From an uncultured Clostridia bacterium (GTDB lineage: Bacteria > Bacillota > Clostridia > Oscillospirales > Oscillospiraceae), in NCBI GenBank assembly GCA_947383645.1, contig CANDEH010000031.1:1-22580 (forward strand): a stretch of 22,580 nucleotides of DNA. The letters run 5' to 3'. Made by a program: the position numbers and the translations under genes. Shown here piece after piece: positions 7,272 through 13,505 of this stretch (the first letter of the stretch is position 1; every line of letters begins with the position of its first letter). The notes below the pieces were generated by a model. The model was not told the DNA's origin. It did no database searches and saw only the letters and a list, made by a program, of their open reading frames with translations.

Positions 7272-8779
7272 TGTTGTCTCCGCCCCTTTCGTTGGGAGGT
7301 TTTTTTCCGCCGGCCCCACCGGCTGAGCAGCAGCGCCAGCACCGCGAAGCCCAGGGCCCCCGCCGCCAGCGTCACATACTGGGCCAGGGCGGCCTTCTCC
7401 GCGGCGGCGCGCTCCGCCTCGGCCCGCTCCGCCTCCTCCCGGGCAATGCGCTCCGCCTCGGCCCGGGCGGCGGCCTCCTCCTTGGCGAGGCGCTCCGCCT
7501 CCGCCCGCGCGGCCTCCTCGGCCTCGGCCCGGCGCTGGGCGTAGGGCTTTACGTGCTCGAAGAAGTCCCCGCCGGTCTCGTCCGGGCCCACCTGGGTATC
7601 GTAGAGACCGTAGAGACAGGGGGAGTACCGGGTGATCTGGCTGGCCCTGGTGATGGCCGCGCCGTCACCGCCGTAGATCCACTTGTAGAACCAGGTCCAG
7701 TGCTGGCTCCTGTGGCACCGGAAGCCCTCCTGGGTCATCTGGAAGGCGGTCTTGCCGCCCAGGCTCTCCAGGGGGACGTCCCAGTCCATCGTGATGGGGT
7801 TTTCTTCATAGAGGTGCAGGTAGGTCTTTTCCACCTGCCAGGTCCCATACGCCCCGGCGCTGTCGGGGTGCTGGTCCGGGTCGGCGGCGCTCCGGACGGC
7901 GGTCCCCAGGGCGTCGGCGCAGAGGACGTGGGTGCCGTGGCCGTACTCGCCGCTGAGATCGTGGGAGACCACCACTAAGGGCCTGCACCGCCGGATGCAG
8001 GTCGTGATGTAGCCCACGAAGTCCTCGTAGCCGTACCCGGCGTTCTGGTACACGTTTTTCGCCCGCTTCAGGGCCTCGGCGCGGTCCTTGGACTCGGAGT
8101 AGAGATCGGGGAACTCGGGGATGATGGGGTAGTGCCGCACCCCCACGGTCCACAGGCCGTCCAGCTGCTCGTGGGGCCGCCGGTGGTCCTGCTGGCCGTT
8201 GGCCTCGAAGTGCTGCACGAGATAGGCCACCTGCACGTCCATCCCCCGCTCCAGGGCGTAATAGGGGAGGACCCCGGCGAAGAACAGCTGTTCGTCGTCG
8301 GAGTGGGAGGAGAGCAGCAGCAGGTCCGCCTCCTTGCAGGGGCTCTCCCACACCTGCACCCAGTCGGGCAGGTCCCCGGCGGAGAAGGCGTAGATGTCGG
8401 CGATCACCGTTCCCCGGGGGAAGCGGAGGGCGACCTCCTCCGGCGCGCCGCCGGTGAGGCCGGATACATCCACAAACTGGTGGAGGAACCCGTCTTCCCC
8501 GCAGGGATAGCTCTTCCCGCCGCTCTCCAGCGTCCAGGGCTGGGGCAGACGGTCAAACTCGATATACACGGAGGCGATCCCCCCGGTCCGTGTAACCCGC
8601 ACGACAGCGCCGTCCCCGGCGGCGGCATAGGTGCCCCGGTCGGCATCCCACAGCCGCTGGGGGGAGGAGAAGCCCTCGGCGGAGAGGGCGGAGTCCTGAT
8701 ACTCCGCCTCCCGGGCGGACGCGGGGACGCTCAGGCACAGGCACAGCAGAAAAGCGGGGAGAAGATGGAGCTTTTTCAT
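7268..8779 (-). CDS. Exported, membrane-anchored PIG-L family deacetylase
   Basis: This 503-residue protein begins with a signal peptide (about 1-22, cut near ASA-RE). A beta-rich region (25-135) follows, then a PIG-L/LmbE domain (about 150-400) with the zinc-site motif SHSDDE (158-163, family form AHPDDE) and HGTH (281-284). Family members hydrolyse N-acetyl groups of GlcNAc-containing molecules. Next come a highly charged Ala/Glu/Arg helix (about 414-465, repeated AEAERxAxEEA), one membrane segment (468-486) and a basic tail. The enzyme is therefore held outside the cell on a rigid helical stalk. This is unlike the cytoplasmic bacillithiol/mycothiol members. The ATG has GGGAGG upstream, and the promoter lies at 8853-8881. 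It is the first gene of the operon with GT2-GtrA, the repeat protein and the glycosidase. Confidence 0.9.
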   Translation of the reverse strand: MKKLHLLPAFLLCLCLSVPASAREAEYQDSALSAEGFSSPQRLWDADRGTYAAAGDGAVVRVTRTGGIASVYIEFDRLPQPWTLESGGKSYPCGEDGFLHQFVDVSGLTGGAPEEVALRFPRGTVIADIYAFSAGDLPDWVQVWESPCKEADLLLLSSHSDDEQLFFAGVLPYYALERGMDVQVAYLVQHFEANGQQDHRRPHEQLDGLWTVGVRHYPIIPEFPDLYSESKDRAEALKRAKNVYQNAGYGYEDFVGYITTCIRRCRPLVVVSHDLSGEYGHGTHVLCADALGTAVRSAADPDQHPDSAGAYGTWQVEKTYLHLYEENPITMDWDVPLESLGGKTAFQMTQEGFRCHRSQHWTWFYKWIYGGDGAAITRASQITRYSPCLYGLYDTQVGPDETGGDFFEHVKPYAQRRAEAEEAARAEAERLAKEEAAARAEAERIAREEAERAEAERAAAEKAALAQYVTLAAGALGFAVLALLLSRWGRRKKTSQRKGRRQQ

Positions 8780-8797
8780 AGGCCCTCCCTGAAAGAG

Positions 8798-8814
8798 CCG
8801 TCCGGAGGACGGCG
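8798..8814. other. Small hairpin in the PIG-L leader
   Basis: CCGTCC and GGACGG pair across a short loop in the 5' leader of the PIG-L operon, close upstream of its ribosome site. It may influence translation. Nothing more can be said. Confidence 0.4.
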
Positions 8815-8852
8815 GTTTATGTCATAAAAAGCTGCGGCTTATAAGTAGTTGC

Positions 8853-8881
8853 AGTATAGCACAGCCCGGCAAAAAACACAA
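8853..8881 (-). promoter_or_regulatory. Sigma-A promoter of the four-gene surface operon
   Basis: On the minus strand TTGTGT (8876-8881) and TATACT (8853-8858) are 17 bases apart. The predicted start is near 8846, giving a leader of about 67 bases. The -35 box lies only 13 bases from the left end of the palindromic element at 8895. Confidence 0.7.
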
Positions 8882-8894
8882 TGGCAAAAGTTTT

Positions 8895-9056
8895 AGAAGC
8901 TGTACCAATAGGCGCAACACACATCTTTGCGGCTAAAATTGCCGCTAACTGCGTTAAAAAATCTTGAAATACACCAAGTATTTCTGCGATTTTTTGCCTT
9001 GTTATCTCCAATTTTATCCCGCAAATCTGTATGTTTTACCTATTGGTACAGCTTCT
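8895..9056. mobile_element. Palindromic MITE-like element with 18-bp terminal inverted repeats
   Basis: The ends AGAAGCTGTACCAATAGG (8895-8912) and CCTATTGGTACAGCTTCT (9039-9056) are perfect inverted repeats. Further matched arms lie inside: TTTGCGG (8926-8932) with CCGCAAA (9019-9025), AAAATT (8935-8940) with AATTTT (9010-9015), AAAAAATC (8956-8963) with GATTTTTT (8988-8995), and GAAATAC (8966-8972) with GTATTTC (8978-8984). The whole 162 bases can thus fold into one long interrupted hairpin. The element is AT-richer than its surroundings. It has no convincing gene (a 64-codon minus ORF crosses it), and I see no clear target duplication beyond T-rich flanks. A non-autonomous transposon is the likeliest reading; a structured regulatory element is the alternative. 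Confidence 0.6.
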
Positions 9057-9147
9057 TATTTTTAACGCCGGATACCTTGCTATGACAGGGTTCTGTCAGC
9101 CCTTCCGTCCGCCGTGTCCGGCGCCCTTTTCGTCGCTTTTTTACCCG

Positions 9148-9176
9148 TTGACAGCTCTGACGGTTTTCGGTATAAT
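9148..9176 (+). promoter_or_regulatory. Consensus sigma-A promoter of the FIST-chemoreceptor operon
   Basis: TTGACA (9148-9153), a 17-base spacer and TATAAT (9171-9176) match the consensus at every position. Expression should be strong unless repressed. The predicted start is near 9183, about 40 bases before the GTG start codon. Confidence 0.9.
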
Positions 9177-9223
9177 AAAAAATCCCAAGAAACTGGAAAA
9201 ATTACGGGAGGGGAGAACACGGC

Positions 9224-10276
9224 GTGAAGCAATTTTTTGGTATGAGCCAGCGGGGCGACCTGGAGGAAGCGCTGCGGGGGCTCAGCAGCCCCCAATTCAT
9301 TATGCTGCTGTCCAACGACAGGCAGTTTGAGGGCCATGTGGAGGCGCTGGAGAAGCGGTATCCCGGCGTTCCCAGCATCGGGTGCATCGGCATGAGCTAC
9401 CAGACGGAGATTGTGGAGCAGGGCGTGGGGATCATCGCTTTCTCCGGCGTGTCGGCGGCGGCGGGGGCGCTGGAAGAGGTGTCCACCATGCCGGTGAAGT
9501 ACATACAGAGGCTGGAGCGGGATATGCAGGCGGTGAACGCCTCCAGCGGCGACACGGTGTGCATCGACTTCTGCACCGGCAATGACGCCTGCGTGCTGAC
9601 CACCATGTACACCGTCCTCCAGCGCCGGGGGATCTCCCTGGTGGGGGGCACCGGCGGTGAGGGCCGGGTCAGCGCCAACGGCCGGGTCTATCAGGACGCG
9701 GTGGCCTATGCCATGGTGCGCAATCAGGGCGGCCGGGTGAAGACCTACAAGGAGAACATCTACCACCAGATGGGGAATTACCGCTTTATCGCCTCCAATA
9801 CCGACCGGGCCAACTACGTGCTGGGCTCCCTCAACGGGAAGCCCGCCAAGCAGGTCTACCAGAGCATCCTTCATGTTACCGATCAGGAGATCCTTACCCG
9901 GACGTTCCAAAACCCCTTTGGAAAGCTCAACGGGGACGACACCTGCATTATCTCCATCAAGGAGGTCCAGGGCAGCGCTCTGGCCTGCTTCCGCCAGGTT
10001 AACGACTCCGACGTGCTGATCCTGCTGGAGCTGGGGGACTATCAGGCCATCACAAGGGGCACTATCGCGCAGATCTGTCAGGAGTTCCCCCGCCGCTCGG
10101 CCATCTTCTCGGTGAACTGCCTCTTCCGCTACAAGCTCTTCTCCGAGCGGGGCTATATGCAGACCTACCTCCGCGAGATGGCGGCCCTGGGCAGCCACGC
10201 GGGCCTTGTGGGCTACGGCGAGCACTACAACAACCGGTTTGTCAACCAGTCCATGACCTGCGTGGTCTTTGAGTAA
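9224..10276 (+). CDS. FIST-domain sensory protein
   Basis: This 350-residue soluble protein has no signal peptide or membrane segment. It matches the FIST_N plus FIST_C layout: an N-terminal domain (about 20-200) with SIGCIGMSYQTEIVEQGVGIIAFSG and SLVGGTGGEG, and a C-terminal domain (about 205-345) with the ISIKEVQGSALACFRQVND and IFSVNCLFRYKLF stretches. The final GYGEHYNNRFVNQSMTCVVF corresponds to the usual closing motif (GEI-like, N-N-T-V-V). FIST domains are predicted small-ligand sensors, possibly for amino acids, found alone or joined to signalling modules. Start: GTG at 9224, with GGAGGGGA about ten bases upstream. The nearby ATG at 9242 lacks a site. The stop codon overlaps the ribosome site of the chemoreceptor gene 14 bases on, so the two proteins very probably work together as a split receptor. 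Confidence 0.88.
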   Translation: MKQFFGMSQRGDLEEALRGLSSPQFIMLLSNDRQFEGHVEALEKRYPGVPSIGCIGMSYQTEIVEQGVGIIAFSGVSAAAGALEEVSTMPVKYIQRLERDMQAVNASSGDTVCIDFCTGNDACVLTTMYTVLQRRGISLVGGTGGEGRVSANGRVYQDAVAYAMVRNQGGRVKTYKENIYHQMGNYRFIASNTDRANYVLGSLNGKPAKQVYQSILHVTDQEILTRTFQNPFGKLNGDDTCIISIKEVQGSALACFRQVNDSDVLILLELGDYQAITRGTIAQICQEFPRRSAIFSVNCLFRYKLFSERGYMQTYLREMAALGSHAGLVGYGEHYNNRFVNQSMTCVVFE

Positions 10277-10290
10277 GGAGGGAACAGGCA

Positions 10291-11235
10291 ATGTTATTTT
10301 CCGGAAAAAAACGGCGCGGGCCGGCACAGGCGCAGGAGAAAAAGAGTCTCTATCCGGTCCTCCACGTGGCGGACAGCCTGAAGGAGTACCGGAAGGAGCT
10401 GGTGCAGAAGGAGGTGGCCTCCCTCTCCGAGCTGAGCATGGTGGGTTCCTCCTTCTCCGGCGTCCTCAAGGAGGCGGACCACTTCCAGTCCCGGCTTCGG
10501 GATCTGGGCTGCTCCTTCTCCAATATCGACGAGACGGCGGAGCAGTTTGGCCAGGTCCGGGGCGAGATCGCCCGGACGGTGTCCGAGGCGGAGGGACAGA
10601 TGGAGGCCCTGGGGCAGACCTCCGCCCAGGTGCAGCAGTCCTACGACACCATGGCGGGGACCTTCTCCCAGCTTCAGACCGCTATCCGGGAGATCCAGCA
10701 GTGCATGGGCAAGATCGTGTCAATCGCCGACCAGACCAACATCCTGGCCATCAACGCCTCCATTGAGGCGGCCCGGGCCGGGGAGGCGGGCAAGGGCTTC
10801 GCTGTGGTGGCCGCCCAGGTCAAGCAGCTGGCCGAGGAGATCAAGTCCCTCTCCGCCGAGGTGAACAGCGGTGTGGGGGACGTGGAGGACCGGGCGGGGG
10901 AGCTGAATCGGAGCATCCTCTCCTCCCGGGAGACCCTGGGGCAGGTGACGGCCACTGTGTCCCAGACCGGGGAGAGCTTCCAGCAGGTCACCGCCGCCGC
11001 CGAGGGGGCCGTCTCCGTCCAGTCGGAGATCTCCGGCGTGATACTCACCGCGCAGCAGGAGCTCCAGTCCATCCGCCAGTTTTTCCAGCAGATTATGGAC
11101 CAGTACCAGGAGGTGGTCAAGCACATCGACCGGGCCAGCCGTCTGGGCACCACCAAGAGCGCCATGTTCGAGGACATGGACAACATGATCTCCCAGATCC
11201 CGCCCCTGGTCCGCGACATAGAGGCCGGCCCCTGA
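10291..11235 (+). CDS. Soluble methyl-accepting chemotaxis-type signalling protein
   Basis: This 314-residue protein is mostly alpha-helical and contains the chemoreceptor hairpin tip (about 144-183), with IADQTNILAINASIEAARAGEAGKGFAVVA, which binds CheA and CheW. There is no membrane segment, no HAMP and no obvious sensor domain. The first 40 residues are basic and the rest is coiled coil. It is therefore a cytoplasmic receptor that must obtain its input from a partner, and the FIST protein encoded 14 bases upstream is the obvious one. The flanking helices are short, so this belongs to a short length class. TAAGGAGG, shared with the upstream stop codon, is the ribosome site. No cheA, cheW or flagellar gene is in the window, so the kinase must be elsewhere. 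The output could be motility or another two-component pathway. Confidence 0.92.
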   Translation: MLFSGKKRRGPAQAQEKKSLYPVLHVADSLKEYRKELVQKEVASLSELSMVGSSFSGVLKEADHFQSRLRDLGCSFSNIDETAEQFGQVRGEIARTVSEAEGQMEALGQTSAQVQQSYDTMAGTFSQLQTAIREIQQCMGKIVSIADQTNILAINASIEAARAGEAGKGFAVVAAQVKQLAEEIKSLSAEVNSGVGDVEDRAGELNRSILSSRETLGQVTATVSQTGESFQQVTAAAEGAVSVQSEISGVILTAQQELQSIRQFFQQIMDQYQEVVKHIDRASRLGTTKSAMFEDMDNMISQIPPLVRDIEAGP

Positions 11236-11281
11236 GAGAGATGCGGCGTATCGCTTTGGATACTGTATGAGTTATATCGGG

Positions 11282-11309
11282 AAACAGGCAGCTGTACAGC
11301 TGCCTGTTT
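11282..11309. terminator. Bidirectional palindromic terminator between convergent genes
   Basis: A perfect 28-base palindrome (half site AAACAGGCAGCTGT) lies between the ends of the chemoreceptor gene (plus) and the ankyrin gene (minus). The TTT on the plus side and TTTC on the minus side follow GC-rich stems, so it can stop transcription from both directions. Confidence 0.8.
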
Positions 11310-11325
11310 TCTGTAGGCGCGACGA

Positions 11326-12399
11326 TTACCGCCGGTAGTCTGCCGCCAGCGGAGGGATTACCTCCGGATTTTGCAGCACCCAGGCTACCGCGTAGGCGCA
11401 CAGCGCCGTGGACAGCGTCCCGTCGTCCTGCCCGTCCCGGAGGAGAGCGGCGATCCGCTCCGCCTCCGCCAGGTCCGTCTCCGGCAGCGGCGTACCCAGG
11501 CGCAGGTACGCCGGAAACGCCTTCAGCATCCGCCGGTAGTCCCCGTCCCAGTTGGCGCCGCCGTTGCGCGTAATCTCGTCATCCACCCGGCCGGCGATAC
11601 GGACGGCCTCCCCCTGGGCGGTCCGCGCCCGGCCGCTGGGGGGCACCAGATAGTCCCAGAGCTTCTTGAACTGGGCCTGAAAACCCACCTCTGTAATCAC
11701 AATGGGGGATACCCCGTCGTGGAGGGGGACCTCCGCCGAGCGCTCCACGCCGAAGAGCTTCTCCAGCCCTGCCAGCCCCTCCGACTGGGATTGCAGGAAC
11801 CCCGTGTTCTGAAGTCCCCGTTTGCCGCGCTGGAACCGCTCCCCCATCCGCTCCACGAACTGCCGCGCCCGGTCCGTCATTCGGGCCCCGTGGCTCAGCA
11901 GGACGGTACAGACCTCCAGCATCAGCGGGAAGGGCAGGCGGCTCTGCTCAAGGGCCATCTCCAGGGGTGTGAGGCGGTCCTCGTACAGCGCCGCCGTCTG
12001 CGCGTCCACCTCCGCCCCGGCGTTCAGCAGGGCCTCCATGGCCTCCACGCGCCCGTAGGTGGCGGCCAGGTGGAGGGGCGTGGTGTCGCTGCGGGCCTTT
12101 TTCGCCCGGACGTCCGCTCCCAGCTCGATCAAAAGCGGCACGTCCCCGTTCCAGGCGGAGGCGTGGTTGAAGATGGGGGTGGTGCCGTAGTAGTCCCGAA
12201 AATTCAAGTCGGCCCCCTGTTCCCTGGCCCAGAGAGCGAACGCCCGGGGCAGGGGCGTCAGGGAGAAGATGTTGGAGCCGTATTTGCCGGTGACGGCGTT
12301 GGGCTCGCACCGCTGGAAGGCCTCCCGCAGAGCCTCCAGATCCCCGGCCTGCAAAAGATCCCGCATCTCCTTGGGCAGTGTCTTGCGTTTTTTCGCCAT
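11326..12399 (-). CDS. Ankyrin-repeat protein with uncharacterised C-terminal domain
   Basis: This 357-residue cytoplasmic protein has a basic N terminus and four to five ankyrin repeats from about 15 to 175. The clearest are GTTPIFNHASAWNGDVPLLIELGADV (72-97), DTTPLHLAATYGRVEAMEALLNAGAEV (105-131) and LTPLEMALEQ with VLLSHGARM (143-174). The part from 195 to 350 is not ankyrin. It begins with FLQSQSEGLAGLEKLFGV and includes WDYLVPPSGRA and GGANWDGDYRRMLKAFPAYLRLG; I do not recognise it. Ankyrin repeats bind proteins. I chose the ATG at 12397-12399 because AGGAGG stands seven bases upstream and it opens MAKKRKTLPKEM. The longer reading adds 31 residues with no ribosome site and would overlap the promoter. 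It is a single-gene unit, convergent with the chemoreceptor gene. Confidence 0.85.
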   Translation of the reverse strand: MAKKRKTLPKEMRDLLQAGDLEALREAFQRCEPNAVTGKYGSNIFSLTPLPRAFALWAREQGADLNFRDYYGTTPIFNHASAWNGDVPLLIELGADVRAKKARSDTTPLHLAATYGRVEAMEALLNAGAEVDAQTAALYEDRLTPLEMALEQSRLPFPLMLEVCTVLLSHGARMTDRARQFVERMGERFQRGKRGLQNTGFLQSQSEGLAGLEKLFGVERSAEVPLHDGVSPIVITEVGFQAQFKKLWDYLVPPSGRARTAQGEAVRIAGRVDDEITRNGGANWDGDYRRMLKAFPAYLRLGTPLPETDLAEAERIAALLRDGQDDGTLSTALCAYAVAWVLQNPEVIPPLAADYRR

Positions 12400-12430
12400 A
12401 AGCACCTCCTGCGATTTTCTGATATGGAGC

Positions 12431-12459
12431 ATCATACCATACCGCCCCTGCTGCTTCAA
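12431..12459 (-). promoter_or_regulatory. Promoter of the ankyrin-repeat gene
   Basis: On the minus strand TTGAAG (12454-12459), 17 bases and TATGAT (12431-12436) place a start near 12424, about 25 bases before the ATG. Confidence 0.6.
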
Positions 12460-12517
12460 CCGGTTTCCGCAGACAAACCACCCCTTGCGCACCTTGCGCA
12501 GATACGATTCCTGTGAT

Positions 12518-12592
12518 AGAATAGCCGTGAAATGGCTATTCTGCTTTGATTAAAGTCTTTTTCCTCGCCCCTTGCGGGGCAGCCGGAAAAGG
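12518..12592. other. Hairpins between divergent ankyrin and MoxR genes
   Basis: A perfect 9-bp stem, AGAATAGCC with GGCTATTCT (12518-12542), is followed by a second structure around 12558-12592. In that one CTTTTTCC and GGAAAAGG enclose GCCCC-TTGC-GGGGC. The second resembles a terminator that could insulate the two divergent units. No gene is visible in this gap. Confidence 0.5.
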
Positions 12593-12600
12593 TGGCTCAG

Positions 12601-12633
12601 TATACCATTTCAGCTTTGCTTTCATGGTATAAT
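12601..12633 (+). promoter_or_regulatory. Extended -10 promoter of the MoxR-VWA operon with overlapping inverted repeat
   Basis: TATAAT (12628-12633) is preceded by TGG (12625-12627), the extended -10 form, which can make up for the poor -35 region. TATACCAT (12601-12608) and ATGGTATA (12624-12631) form a perfect 8-bp inverted repeat overlapping the -10 box, so a dimeric regulator could bind here. That role is inferred. Confidence 0.6.
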
Positions 12634-12662
12634 TACCCCAACCAACGAAAAGGAGCGTTTCC

Positions 12663-13505
12663 ATGGTTACGAAAGAAGAACTCTCCCAGCGTCTAAAGGA
12701 GCAGAACTATATCTTCGAGGACGATCTCCTCACCGTTCTCTACGTGGCTCTGGTCCTGGGCCGGCCTCTCCTGATCGAGGGCGCCGCCGGCGTGGGCAAG
12801 ACCGAGGTGGCGAAAGTCCTGGCGAAAGCCCTGGACCGGGAGCTGATCCGCCTCCAGTGCTACGAGGGCCTGGACGAGAGCAAGGCCCTGTACGAGTGGA
12901 ACTACCAGAAGCAGCTTCTGGCCATCCAGATGGAGAAGCGGGAGCAGAACCTCTCGGAGCTCTTCTCCCAGGAGTACCTTTTAGAGCGTCCCCTCCTCCG
13001 CTCCATCCGTGCCAGGGAGCCGGTGGTACTGCTGATCGACGAGATCGACAAGTCCGACGAGGAGTTCGAGGCGTTCCTCTTAGAGCTCCTCTCGGAGATG
13101 CAGGTCTCCATCCCGGAGCTGGGCACCGTCCGGGCCGCCAGCCAGCCCTTTGTGGTCCTCACCAGCAACAACACCCGCCCCCTGTCCGAGGCCCTGCGCC
13201 GCCGCTGCGCCTACCTCTATATCCCCTACCCCACCCTGGAGAAGGAGCTGGACATCCTCCGGGCCAAGCGGCCCAACCTGGAGGACCAGCTGCGCCTGGC
13301 CGTGGCGGAGGTGGTGCAGAAGCTCCGCAGCCAGGAGCAGCTGATTAAAAAACCCTCCATCGCCGAGACCCTGGACTGGGCCGCCGCCTTGGAGGCCCTG
13401 GGGGCCAGAGAGCTGGACCGGGGGACGCTGGAGGCCACCATGGGCTTCGTGCTGAAAAACGAGCAGGATATCCGGGAGGTCCGGGACAATGACCTCCTAC
13501 ACTGA
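12663..13505 (+). CDS. MoxR-family AAA+ ATPase
   Basis: This 280-residue cytoplasmic ATPase has Walker A GAAGVGKT (40-47), Walker B VVLLIDE (121-127), the sensor-1-like TSNN (167-170), an Arg cluster ALRRRC (177-182) as candidate arginine finger, and a small helical lid domain to the end. It fits the MoxR group that works as a chaperone with von Willebrand A proteins to mature or load metal cofactors in partner enzymes. The length is usual. Its stop lies inside the next gene (17-base overlap), so production of ATPase and VWA protein is coupled. AAGGAG stands eight bases before the ATG. The CoxD/CoxE pair of carbon monoxide dehydrogenase clusters is the closest known parallel, but no such enzyme is in the window. 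Confidence 0.93.
   Translation: MVTKEELSQRLKEQNYIFEDDLLTVLYVALVLGRPLLIEGAAGVGKTEVAKVLAKALDRELIRLQCYEGLDESKALYEWNYQKQLLAIQMEKREQNLSELFSQEYLLERPLLRSIRAREPVVLLIDEIDKSDEEFEAFLLELLSEMQVSIPELGTVRAASQPFVVLTSNNTRPLSEALRRRCAYLYIPYPTLEKELDILRAKRPNLEDQLRLAVAEVVQKLRSQEQLIKKPSIAETLDWAAALEALGARELDRGTLEATMGFVLKNEQDIREVRDNDLLH

Noticed and set aside
8817..9011. Small minus-strand ORF of 64 codons crossing the palindromic element
   Set aside because: It covers the promoter of the surface operon and has no recognisable domain or ribosome site; it is explained by the element.
9080..10327. Minus-strand ORF of 415 codons opposite the FIST gene
   Set aside because: It is antisense to a recognisable FIST protein and has shadow-type composition.
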